6,229 nt of DNA, taken from positions 1 through 6,229 of the forward strand of contig CAJZJI010000048.1 in NCBI GenBank assembly GCA_916049935.1, given 5' to 3'. Source of the DNA: an uncultured Streptococcus sp. (lineage in GTDB: Bacteria; Bacillota; Bacilli; Lactobacillales; Aerococcaceae). A program made the position numbers and the translations under genes. Every line of letters begins with the position of its first letter. Within the stretch, counting starts at the first letter, position 1. The notes below the pieces were generated by a model. It saw nothing but the letters and a program-made list of their open reading frames with translations, did no database searches and had not been told where the DNA came from. Below, piece by piece: positions 1-6,020 of this stretch.

Positions 1-1264
1 CAGGCTTACTTACAAGCTCTAAAATCGCTTCTTGAACACGGTTAACGTCTTGATATTCATCTACCATGACTTCTTTAAAGTGATTTTGATAATATTCTGA
101 AGCAATCTTTTGACCATTTGAATCTAATTTTGTCAAAATTCTCAAAGTATCATGTTCTAAATCCGAGAAATCAAGCTTATTTAACTGGTGTTTTTCATCT
201 TGGAATCGGTCATAAAACATCACTGCAATATCCGAGAGCTTCGCTAAAATACGATTTACTTTCGTCATTTGCTGCAACTGAACTTCTGGAGAAATCGCAA
301 AGTAATCTTCTTTGATTTTTTGGAAGTCTTTTTTCAAGCTTTCGCGAATTACTTTAATCTCATCTAAGCTTTCTTTAACAGCCTCATCCACTTTAGCTGT
401 AGACCAGTTCTTGAATTTTCGACCTTCAAATGTTTGATACGCAAAGACATAAGACTCCTCTTGGATATGCACCAGAACCGTTTTTACAAAGTCTAAATCA
501 TCTTCTAAAACCGCTTGATGCTTCGGAGCTCCAAGAAGTTCGATCTCTTTAAGAAGTTGATCGTATTGAGTAACAAGGTAACTTAACTCTTCGATTAATG
601 CTGGTTTGACATAAGTTTTAACGAAAGGTGTTGAAGCATAATCACTTCCAACTGCATAGTTCTCGGTTAAATTGGATAACCATGTTTTAGGTTCTCTTTT
701 TGAACGAGAATATTGATATAAACGGTAAACAGTATTGGTAATGCCATCGTCTGAACGGTCGTTTGAGAACGTGGAAAATACTTCTTCGTATTCAGGATGT
801 TCAAGAAGCTCCTCTTCTAGAGTTCTCCAGACCTTTTCTTGCAATAGTTGCCCTTCGATTTCATCCATCATCGTAAAGACTGGATCAATCCCTGCTAAAT
901 AGAAATATCGACGAATTACTTTCATACAAAAACTATGGATTGTTGAAATCATGGCTGATGGAATGAGTTGCAATTGTTTCGCAAAACGTTGTTGAAGAAC
1001 TTGATCTGTAGATTTTTCAATTGACTCTTCTAATTTTTTTCGAAGACGTTCTTTCATTTCCTTTGCTGCAAGTTCTGTAAATGTCACTACTAGCAATTCA
1101 TTAATGTCGATACCCTCTTGAATATGCATCAAAATACGTTCTACAAGAACTTTTGTTTTCCCTGAACCAGCTGAGGCAGAAACAAGAAGATTGTTCTCAC
1201 GAGTAGCTATTGCTTTCCATTGATCAGGGGTTGCTTGTAATCCTTCTGGTTTCTCTGGAATCAT
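1..1264 (-). CDS. rexA: RexA/AddA, ATP-dependent helicase/nuclease subunit A (N-terminal 421 codons, runs off left edge)
   Basis: This is the UvrD/RecB-type (superfamily 1A) helicase subunit of the RexAB (AddAB) complex, which unwinds and degrades DNA at double-strand breaks and prepares ends for RecA. My translation starts MIPEKPEGLQATPDQWKAIA. Visible motifs in order are a Q motif (TPDQWKAI, residues 12-19), Walker A ASAGSGKT (30-37), motif Ia VVTFTELAAKEM (59-70), STIHSFC (107-113), the AddA-typical LDFSDLE (about 364-370) and Walker B/motif II DEYQD (402-406). Family members are about 1200 aa or longer, so roughly the first third is present; the later helicase motifs and the C-terminal nuclease domain lie outside the window. 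The ATG overlaps the rexB stop as ATGA, with a Shine-Dalgarno inside rexB, so the two are co-transcribed and probably translationally coupled. Motif Ia reads TFTELAA, where AddA proteins usually have TFTNAAA as I recall. No frameshift is seen. Identification is very secure. Confidence 0.96.
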   Translation of the reverse strand, partial: MIPEKPEGLQATPDQWKAIATRENNLLVSASAGSGKTKVLVERILMHIQEGIDINELLVVTFTELAAKEMKERLRKKLEESIEKSTDQVLQQRFAKQLQLIPSAMISTIHSFCMKVIRRYFYLAGIDPVFTMMDEIEGQLLQEKVWRTLEEELLEHPEYEEVFSTFSNDRSDDGITNTVYRLYQYSRSKREPKTWLSNLTENYAVGSDYASTPFVKTYVKPALIEELSYLVTQYDQLLKEIELLGAPKHQAVLEDDLDFVKTVLVHIQEESYVFAYQTFEGRKFKNWSTAKVDEAVKESLDEIKVIRESLKKDFQKIKEDYFAISPEVQLQQMTKVNRILAKLSDIAVMFYDRFQDEKHQLNKLDFSDLEHDTLRILTKLDSNGQKIASEYYQNHFKEVMVDEYQDVNRVQEAILELVSKP

Positions 1265-4200
1265 TCTTCTGTCTCTCCTTTCTTCTCTTGTAATTCCTCT
1301 TGAATAAATATAATCCCCTCTTCTTTTTCAAATTTAGGAAGAGTACGATATCTATTTTCTGGATTTGTAGCATCGAACTGTGCAATGCTGCTAAATTTAC
1401 CGGATACAGAATCCGCATATTGCTTAAAGTCTTCATATGGAGCTAGTGTGATATCCCCAGATAAAATACCTTGACCTGCTTCTTGAATCTTTTCCCATAC
1501 GAAATCTTTGAATAACTTCAATTCTTCTGTTGTATACACACCATTTTTATAGATTGCACTAATGCCACCATCTTTTTTCAGGGCAACATTCAAGACGTTC
1601 GATGTACTCGTCTCAACAAGTTCCGGATTAAGTCTAGCAATTTCATCAGAGTTGATTAATCCACGATGTTTAAAGGCTTTAGTCCATTCTTGCATAAACT
1701 TATCTTCCGTTGGCACTTCTTTAATGCTGAATTTTGGATTATGGACATGGATATAGCTTGCCTCGAGTGGCGTTGGAATTACGCCTTTTTCACTGCGAAT
1801 AATTTCTTCAGATACTTTCAAATACGTTAATAGTTGGATTTGAACGCCTGCAATGAGTTTTGCGATCTCGAATTTTTGTTCAGAAGATTTATAGTCAATA
1901 ATCCCGTTATAAATTCCGTTATCTGACTGTAGTAAGTCAATACGGTCAATCTTCCCACGCAGATGAATTGATTGATTTTTACCAATTGGGATATGAATTG
2001 GATAGTTACCAGAAGTCCCGAATACCACTTCGGTCATCCACGGTTTAGTCTCAAGCGCTAAGGCTTGTTTTTGGAGCGCATTCGTCGTTTGCATTAGAGT
2101 TTGGTGTAACAATCCTTGGACGAAGTTTAAACGTCTAGAAGAGCCTAAAATCGTAAATTTCGGATTATCTTTCATTCGATTGAAGATGTCTTTTTCAACA
2201 GCCAACTTTTTCTCTACCGTTAAGTCTCTTAAAGATAATCCAAGAGCATTCAATTCTTTTATTAACTGATCGAAGAATTCATGGAAGTATTCTCCTGTAT
2301 TGGCTGGAGAAAGCTCGAATTCTTGGCGTTCTTTCAGTCTTAATCCGTATTGTAAGAAATGACTAAATGGATCCTTATAGTAAGTTTCAATTTGAGACGT
2401 TGATAAATTCAATTGATTTCCATAAAGCTCTTGCGCAAGAGAAAGTGGTAATTTACTTGCTACATTTAATCTAAAGACAGATGCTAGTAACGCACGATAG
2501 TTAGCGCTGAATGCAGCGTCAGCTTTTAGTAGGTGAGGAATTAATTTCCATAAGAAATCAATTTCATCTTTTTCTTTGAACTTGTTCTCTCTCATCTTCA
2601 ATAGAAGCGTGGTAAAGAGTTCAAATGGAACTACGAAATCTCCTTGTTCTAAACGTTTTTGTCGGTTTAGTGACCCATCGATTTCTTCAATTTCAAACTG
2701 TTTTAGTAATCGTTGAACAAAATTTGAAACGAGTTGTTCCTTACCATCTTTTGAAATCGCACAAGATAGATAAAGATGCTCTGTTGCGCTCATGAGTAAT
2801 TGATAGAACACGAATGGTTCAACGGATTGTAATTGGCCTGTTGTAGGCGCTAAGAAACGTCCACTATCAAGTTGGTTTGAGAATAGTTCACGTTCATCGT
2901 CCGTTAGTAGTCCCGTTTCATCAATATTACGTGGCATTACACCTTGCGTAAGTCCCACTGCAAAAGTAATTTTCTTAGGTGAATAACGAACAGAATCCAT
3001 TCCAGTAATCGTTAATTCATCTAATGTAGATGGTGCTAAATTATAGTGAGTTTGTTCAAATCCTGTATGAAGTAACATCATAAAGGTTTCCCACTCAAAG
3101 GATTTTTCTCCGAAAATATAGATATATTCATCTAATAAACGGATAAATTCAGACCAAACTTGTTCTTGACGTCTTGCTGTTTCGACGTCTCCTTCTTCAG
3201 CAGCAACATCTCTCCAGTAAATGACCGATTGATTTAATCCTATAGCCGTCAATAATTGATACAGTACAGTAACTGCTTCAGTCGTTGTAGCTGCTTGTTC
3301 TAGTTTCTTGAATGCTGGTAGTAATACGCTTGTTAATTCATCTCTAAGTTCTTGCGCTTTCAAAAGAATTTGAGTATTTTTATCCGTCACCTCAACTGTA
3401 GAATCTTCATCAATAGAGTCTTCCACATAGACCCAAGGTTTTCCATTCGTCCATTGATAGCCTTCGTAACCATTAGCAAGAATAACTGTTTCGGTTTCAT
3501 CTAATTGTTGTCTAAAGGCTTGTAATTGGTCCTTAAGAGGCGTTTCTTCATCCTTATGCCACAAGACATATTCGCTACGAAGAAGACTCATAATATCGGC
3601 ATAACGCCAATCGTATTGCCAAATATTATAGAGTGCATCCAGAACTTGAATAATTGGATGATGCTCCATTGAGTCGGATAAATCGATAAAACCAGGAATA
3701 TCATATTGTTTTAAAAGAGATTCCAGGAATAAATGATTCTCTTCTAAATTACGCCCCAAAATTTGAATGTCTTTATAGCGAACTTCACCCTCTTGTACCA
3801 TTCTCTTAATTTGGGCAAATGTCTCTTGATACTCTTCTCTTTCATCTGTGTACTTAGTAAAAGTGATTTTTTGTAGTGGAAGTTTATCTTTGGCTGGTGT
3901 CTTCACTTTTGGAAGTCCACCATTCGTTTCAAGCCAGAATTTTTCAACCTCTTTAAATTCATCATCAAAAAGAGAATCACTTTCTTCCCATTCGATGATG
4001 CGAGCTAAGTCCTCTCCTCTATTCACCCATCTTGAGAGTCTTTCTAAGAGGAGTCTGTTTGAAGTGAATAATGAATCCCCTGCTTCGTATTTAGCGGTAT
4101 GGACTCCATATGTCGTTAACGTTGCGTGAAATTCAACGGTTGCCCCACTTCCTACTAAGGATTCAATCACTTCCATTTCAGCCTTCGTTAAAGTGACAAT

Positions 4201-4830
4201 TTCGTCGATTGCGATAAAGGTATTGGTTAAATCTTTAGTTGCAATCACGCTACATAACTGCGCATAGCTTTCTTCTTGATGAACGAAATCTTCTTTTAGT
4301 GCTTGTGTAAAGTAACGATAAATAATCCCAAATTCTTTTAATCGTTGCTCATTTTCTGAAGGCGTGGAAGCTTCAAAAAAGCTAGAGAAATCCTCAACTT
4401 CAATTCCTCCGGTTTGGAATTCATTCATTACTTTGCTTAATTGTTCAATGAATCCTTTATGACGAGCTTCGCTTTTAAAGAGTATCAGTTCATCCGAATG
4501 TTCTTCTAAAATTGATTTCAAAAGCATTGTTATTCCGACTTTTGAGATGGATGTCTTCTCTGTAATGGCTTCGTTTCTAAGTAAATACCATAATAAACGT
4601 TTAAAACTATATACTTGAAGTCTTGTAGAAGCGTAGCTACGAGACGATGAATCTGTTAATAATTCTCCGACTTGTCGAATCATTTCCATTTCGGCAGTAA
4701 ACTTAATATGATCAGGTACAATATAATAAACTTGATGTACTTCATCTTGTTTGAGCCACTGCGCAAAACGGTGGGCAATCTTCTTTGATTTATTAACGGA
4801 TTTCTTTGAAATAACAGCATTAAATCCCAT
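1261..4830 (-). CDS. rexB: RexB (AddB type 2), ATP-dependent helicase/nuclease subunit B
   Basis: Second subunit of the RexAB double-strand-break helicase-nuclease, 1189 aa and complete. The start is ATG, preceded by AGGAGG at 8 nt. The N-terminus (AVISKKSVNKSKK, then YYIVPDHIKF around residues 35-44) matches RexB proteins and has no Walker A GxxGSGKT, so this subunit should not hydrolyse ATP; in AddB a helicase-like fold serves Chi recognition and structure. The conserved FAVGLTQGVMP segment is at 623-633. The C-terminal RecB-family nuclease domain has H850 (GEYFHEF), D962 (GKIDRID), D979 and K981 (IIDYKSS) and Q997/Q999 (GVQIQLLTYL), so the nuclease looks active. B. subtilis AddB binds a 4Fe-4S cluster through four cysteines; the equivalent places here hold D820 (YYKDPFSHF) and, by my alignment, S1141, G1144 and A1150 before QFD. 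The whole protein has only two cysteines, both elsewhere. rexA follows with a 4-bp overlap. Confidence 0.96.
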   Translation of the reverse strand: MGFNAVISKKSVNKSKKIAHRFAQWLKQDEVHQVYYIVPDHIKFTAEMEMIRQVGELLTDSSSRSYASTRLQVYSFKRLLWYLLRNEAITEKTSISKVGITMLLKSILEEHSDELILFKSEARHKGFIEQLSKVMNEFQTGGIEVEDFSSFFEASTPSENEQRLKEFGIIYRYFTQALKEDFVHQEESYAQLCSVIATKDLTNTFIAIDEIVTLTKAEMEVIESLVGSGATVEFHATLTTYGVHTAKYEAGDSLFTSNRLLLERLSRWVNRGEDLARIIEWEESDSLFDDEFKEVEKFWLETNGGLPKVKTPAKDKLPLQKITFTKYTDEREEYQETFAQIKRMVQEGEVRYKDIQILGRNLEENHLFLESLLKQYDIPGFIDLSDSMEHHPIIQVLDALYNIWQYDWRYADIMSLLRSEYVLWHKDEETPLKDQLQAFRQQLDETETVILANGYEGYQWTNGKPWVYVEDSIDEDSTVEVTDKNTQILLKAQELRDELTSVLLPAFKKLEQAATTTEAVTVLYQLLTAIGLNQSVIYWRDVAAEEGDVETARRQEQVWSEFIRLLDEYIYIFGEKSFEWETFMMLLHTGFEQTHYNLAPSTLDELTITGMDSVRYSPKKITFAVGLTQGVMPRNIDETGLLTDDERELFSNQLDSGRFLAPTTGQLQSVEPFVFYQLLMSATEHLYLSCAISKDGKEQLVSNFVQRLLKQFEIEEIDGSLNRQKRLEQGDFVVPFELFTTLLLKMRENKFKEKDEIDFLWKLIPHLLKADAAFSANYRALLASVFRLNVASKLPLSLAQELYGNQLNLSTSQIETYYKDPFSHFLQYGLRLKERQEFELSPANTGEYFHEFFDQLIKELNALGLSLRDLTVEKKLAVEKDIFNRMKDNPKFTILGSSRRLNFVQGLLHQTLMQTTNALQKQALALETKPWMTEVVFGTSGNYPIHIPIGKNQSIHLRGKIDRIDLLQSDNGIYNGIIDYKSSEQKFEIAKLIAGVQIQLLTYLKVSEEIIRSEKGVIPTPLEASYIHVHNPKFSIKEVPTEDKFMQEWTKAFKHRGLINSDEIARLNPELVETSTSNVLNVALKKDGGISAIYKNGVYTTEELKLFKDFVWEKIQEAGQGILSGDITLAPYEDFKQYADSVSGKFSSIAQFDATNPENRYRTLPKFEKEEGIIFIQEELQEKKGETEE
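1273..1281 (-). promoter_or_regulatory. rexA ribosome binding site within the 3' end of rexB
   Basis: Reading the minus strand, AAAGGAGAG precedes the rexA ATG (1264-1262) by 8 nt and lies in the last codons of rexB (K-G-E). Together with the ATGA stop/start overlap it supports the rexA start chosen here and suggests that ribosomes finishing rexB reinitiate on rexA, which would keep the two subunits near equal amounts. Confidence 0.8.
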
Positions 4831-4838
4831 TGATGCAT

Positions 4839-4844
4839 CCTCCT
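4839..4844 (-). promoter_or_regulatory. rexB ribosome binding site
   Basis: AGGAGG on the minus strand, 8 nt before the rexB ATG at 4830-4828. It is a full anti-Shine-Dalgarno match and fixes this ATG as the start. Confidence 0.85.
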
Positions 4845-4859
4845 TTTTAAGTCTTCTCT

Positions 4860-4868
4860 AGTATACCA
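4860..4868 (-). promoter_or_regulatory. Predicted rexBA promoter (extended -10)
   Basis: The minus strand reads TGGTATACT: a -10 hexamer TATACT (4860-4865) with the TGn extension (4867-4868). It lies 29 bp upstream of the rexB ATG and downstream of the nrdH terminator, as expected for an independent rexBA transcript. No good -35 hexamer is found at 16-18 bp; that position holds the palindrome AAAGCGCTTT. An extended -10 can compensate for a poor -35. Prediction by eye only. Confidence 0.6.
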
Positions 4869-4880
4869 TGAAATCTGGAA

Positions 4881-4890
4881 AAAGCGCTTT
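4881..4890. promoter_or_regulatory. Palindrome AAAGCGCTTT at the -35 region of rexB, cre-like core
   Basis: A perfect 10-bp palindrome centred about 23 bp upstream of the predicted -10, in the -35 region of the rexBA promoter. It equals the inner ten bases of a strong CcpA operator (TGAAAGCGCTTTCA), but the conserved outer TG and CA are AA and AA here. That makes binding by CcpA doubtful. It may be a degenerate cre site, another operator or chance. Confidence 0.3.
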
Positions 4891-4902
4891 AAAAATTGAA
4901 AT

Positions 4903-4938
4903 AAAAAAACACTTTTAGCAGTTTCCTACTAAAAGTGT
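4903..4938 (-). terminator. Intrinsic terminator of nrdH
   Basis: A perfect 10-bp inverted repeat, ACACTTTTAG (4909-4918) and CTAAAAGTGT (4929-4938), with a 10-nt loop. On the minus-strand transcript it is followed by seven U residues (4903-4909, the first being the last stem base). It begins 21 nt after the nrdH stop codon and separates nrdH from rexB. The plus-strand side has only a weak T-rich tail (ATTTCTTTTA), so it is best oriented for leftward transcription. Confidence 0.88.
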
Positions 4939-4959
4939 ACATTTCTTTTATAGTTAAAA

Positions 4960-5196
4960 TTATCCCACTAATTTTTCTAAAAGATCAGGACGGAATCCGA
5001 AGAATGGTTCTACGCCATCAGCTACGATAACAGGTAATGATTGGAAACCCAATTCCTTCACTTCTGCTAAAGCTTCTTCTGACTCGAAAACATCTTTTAC
5101 TGTGAATTCCACGTTGTTATTTTCGAAAAATTGTTTTGTAAAATTGCATTGCATGCAATTTGGTTTTGAATAAAGAATAATATTGCGATTTGACAT
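4960..5196 (-). CDS. nrdH: NrdH glutaredoxin-like protein (ribonucleotide reductase electron donor)
   Basis: A small cytoplasmic thiol-disulfide redoxin of 78 aa, the usual NrdH size. NrdH has a glutaredoxin-like sequence but is reduced by thioredoxin reductase, and it supplies electrons to class Ib ribonucleotide reductase NrdEF. The redox motif is C14-M-Q-C17; the CxQC form is typical of NrdH. The cis-proline loop is SLPVIV with P55, and GFRPD (67-71) matches the NrdH C-terminal signature usually written WSGFRPD; here the two residues before it are F-F rather than W-S. The start is ATG with AAGGGGAG (5204-5211) 7 nt upstream. No nrdI, nrdE or nrdF lies in this window, so the reductase genes must be elsewhere if the assignment is right. 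NrdR-like boxes upstream support the role. A general glutaredoxin is the less likely alternative. Confidence 0.93.
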   Translation of the reverse strand: MSNRNIILYSKPNCMQCNFTKQFFENNNVEFTVKDVFESEEALAEVKELGFQSLPVIVADGVEPFFGFRPDLLEKLVG

Positions 5197-5203
5197 ATTA
5201 CTT

Positions 5204-5211
5204 CTCCCCTT
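5204..5211 (-). promoter_or_regulatory. nrdH ribosome binding site
   Basis: AAGGGGAG on the minus strand, 7 nt before the nrdH ATG (5196-5194). It supports this start; there is no competing in-frame ATG close by. Confidence 0.7.
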
Positions 5212-5234
5212 TTTATTTTTTTCTGACAGAAGAT

Positions 5235-5263
5235 ATCATACATCATTTTGAATCAAAATACAA
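5235..5263 (-). promoter_or_regulatory. Predicted nrdH promoter
   Basis: On the minus strand, -35 TTGTAT (5258-5263) and -10 TATGAT (5235-5240) are separated by exactly 17 bp. The -35 hexamer is the downstream end of the nearer NrdR-like box, so bound NrdR would block RNA polymerase. Transcription should begin near 5228, giving a leader of about 30 nt. Predicted by eye. Confidence 0.65.
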
Positions 5264-5273
5264 TATATAGTTC
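5258..5273. promoter_or_regulatory. NrdR-box-like site 2 (promoter-proximal)
   Basis: Plus strand ATACAATATATAGTTC matches the NrdR box consensus ACACWATATATWGTGT at 13 of 16 positions, with mismatches at positions 2, 15 and 16. It overlaps the predicted nrdH -35 element. NrdR is the ATP/dATP-sensing repressor of ribonucleotide reductase genes and normally binds two such boxes in tandem. Confidence 0.75.
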
Positions 5274-5275
5274 TT

Positions 5276-5293
5276 ATGAAAATGCATTTTCAT
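5276..5293. repeat. 18-bp perfect palindrome between the two NrdR-like boxes
   Basis: ATGAAAATGCATTTTCAT is its own reverse complement. Its centre (5284/5285) is about 2 bp from the midpoint between the two NrdR-like boxes. It could fold as a 7-bp stem with a TGCA loop, but no U tract follows on either strand, so it is not a convincing terminator. It may be an operator for a second dimeric regulator; I recognise no family consensus in it. Confidence 0.6.
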
Positions 5294-5299
5294 TTTGTG

Positions 5300-5315
5300 A
5301 CACAATATATAGATG
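5300..5315. promoter_or_regulatory. NrdR-box-like site 1 (distal)
   Basis: Plus strand ACACAATATATAGATG matches ACACWATATATWGTGT at 13 of 16 positions, with all three mismatches in the last three bases. It shares the 11-base core ACAATATATAG with site 2, and the sites start 42 bp apart, close to four helical turns, so both would face the same side of the DNA. It ends 7 bp before the nuclease stop codon. Confidence 0.75.
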
Positions 5316-5322
5316 CGACGGA

Positions 5323-5967
5323 TTACTTATAAACGCTGGTATCAAAGCCTTTGTTAGTCACGTAACCGTCTTTTTCCCAAATATTTTTCTTACGTTTTTT
5401 TGCTTTCTTTTCAATTTCTTGGAATTGTTTTAACAGGCTCGTGTTTGGTTCGTAGGCATAGCCAACTCTGGCAAGCCCCTCTTCAATTAAAATATCTTGA
5501 AGTAATTTGCCATCGACATACACATACATTAATGCACGATTATACTTATCCGCATGATCCCCGACATCGAAACTTCCTTCGATTTTCTTCGCGTTTGTTA
5601 ATAGTTCTTCAGTACGTTTCTTCGCTTCATCCGCAAATGGTTGAGCTTCTTTACCCTCTTTTGCTGTTTCGGGAGCATCTACAATGAGTAGACGCACTTT
5701 AAATTCTTTCCCTTCATAACTGAGGTGGAATGTATCTCCGTCTGCTCCGTATACATATTTAAAAGGATATTTTTTCATGCTCTCAAAGTAATCAAAATTC
5801 GTTCCCGTAAATGAGGAATTAGAAGCATTTTGAGACGTTTTCGATGAAGAATGAGTATTTGACTTATTCGTTGCCTTTTGCTCTCCAAAAGCCTTGTAAA
5901 GAGCAAATACAACCACAATTATTATTGAAATAATGGTACTAATCATTTTCCATTGTTTTTGGGTCAT
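5323..5967 (-). CDS. Membrane-anchored thermonuclease-family (SNase-like) nuclease
   Basis: A 214-aa staphylococcal-nuclease-fold protein, likely a calcium-dependent endonuclease of DNA/RNA displayed outside the cell and held by its N-terminus. Residues 9-24 (ISTIISIIIVVVFALY) are a hydrophobic signal-anchor after a short K-containing start, with no lipobox cysteine or obvious cleavage site. A Ser/Thr/Asn/Lys-rich linker follows (about 31-57). The nuclease domain is about 67-202. With a constant offset of 57, the S. aureus nuclease residues D19, D21, R35, D40, E43 and R87 map to D76, D78, R92, D97, E100 and R144, all kept; T41 becomes A98, tolerable because its calcium contact is through the main chain. 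It resembles B. subtilis YncB and membrane-bound S. aureus Nuc2. I chose ATG 5967 because GGGAGG lies just upstream; a TTG 33 bp earlier lies in the frr terminator. The role (nucleotide scavenging, biofilm or trap DNA degradation) is inferred. Confidence 0.92.
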   Translation of the reverse strand: MTQKQWKMISTIISIIIVVVFALYKAFGEQKATNKSNTHSSSKTSQNASNSSFTGTNFDYFESMKKYPFKYVYGADGDTFHLSYEGKEFKVRLLIVDAPETAKEGKEAQPFADEAKKRTEELLTNAKKIEGSFDVGDHADKYNRALMYVYVDGKLLQDILIEEGLARVGYAYEPNTSLLKQFQEIEKKAKKRKKNIWEKDGYVTNKGFDTSVYK

Positions 5968-5971
5968 TTTG

Positions 5972-5979
5972 TTCCTCCC
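5972..5979 (-). promoter_or_regulatory. Ribosome binding site that sets the nuclease start
   Basis: GGGAGGAA on the minus strand places GGAGG 6 nt before the ATG at 5967-5965. The longer reading frame opening at TTG (6000) has no such site and begins in the loop of the frr terminator, so the ATG is preferred. Confidence 0.85.
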
Positions 5980-5989
5980 TAATAAATAA

Positions 5990-6011
5990 AAAAGAGGCAA
6001 GAGCCCCTTTT
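5990..6011 (-). terminator. Intrinsic terminator of frr
   Basis: On the minus-strand RNA, AAAAGGGGC (6011-6003) pairs with GCCUCUUUU (5998-5990), giving a 9-bp stem including one G-U pair and a UCUU loop. A U-rich tail UUUUUUAUUU runs through and beyond the stem. It starts 9 nt after the frr stop. On the plus strand the G-U becomes an A-C mismatch, so it favours leftward transcription. Confidence 0.85.
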
Positions 6012-6020
6012 CTATTCAAA

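Noticed and set aside
118..315. 65-codon plus-strand open frame
   Set aside because: It lies entirely antisense to the conserved rexA coding region, where the LDFSDLE motif is encoded; no family resemblance.
1224..1436. 70-codon minus-strand frame across the rexB/rexA junction
   Set aside because: It is out of frame with two securely identified genes and its lysine/arginine-rich product looks like shifted AT-rich coding sequence.
3848..4129. 93-codon plus-strand open frame
   Set aside because: Antisense to rexB, with no recognisable motif; Ser/Phe/Leu-rich composition typical of reverse-strand shadows.
5235..5256. Alternative nrdH promoter using TTGATT as -35
   Set aside because: TTGATT is a fair hexamer but lies only 10 bp from TATGAT; TTGTAT gives the correct 17-bp spacing.
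5276..5293. Palindrome as a terminator for the nuclease gene
   Set aside because: The stem would be A-T-rich with only a few G-C pairs, and no U tract follows on either strand.
5248..5433. 61-codon plus-strand open frame over the nrdH regulatory gap
   Set aside because: It starts within the promoter region, has no Shine-Dalgarno, and its second half is antisense to the nuclease gene; the palindromes and NrdR-like boxes explain the sequence better.
5400..5687. 95-codon plus-strand open frame
   Set aside because: Fully antisense to the catalytic domain of the nuclease; no family resemblance.
5323..6000. Longer nuclease reading frame beginning at TTG (6000), giving 225 aa
   Set aside because: The TTG lies in the loop of the frr terminator and has no ribosome binding site, whereas the ATG at 5967 has GGAGG 6 nt upstream and starts directly before the signal-anchor.
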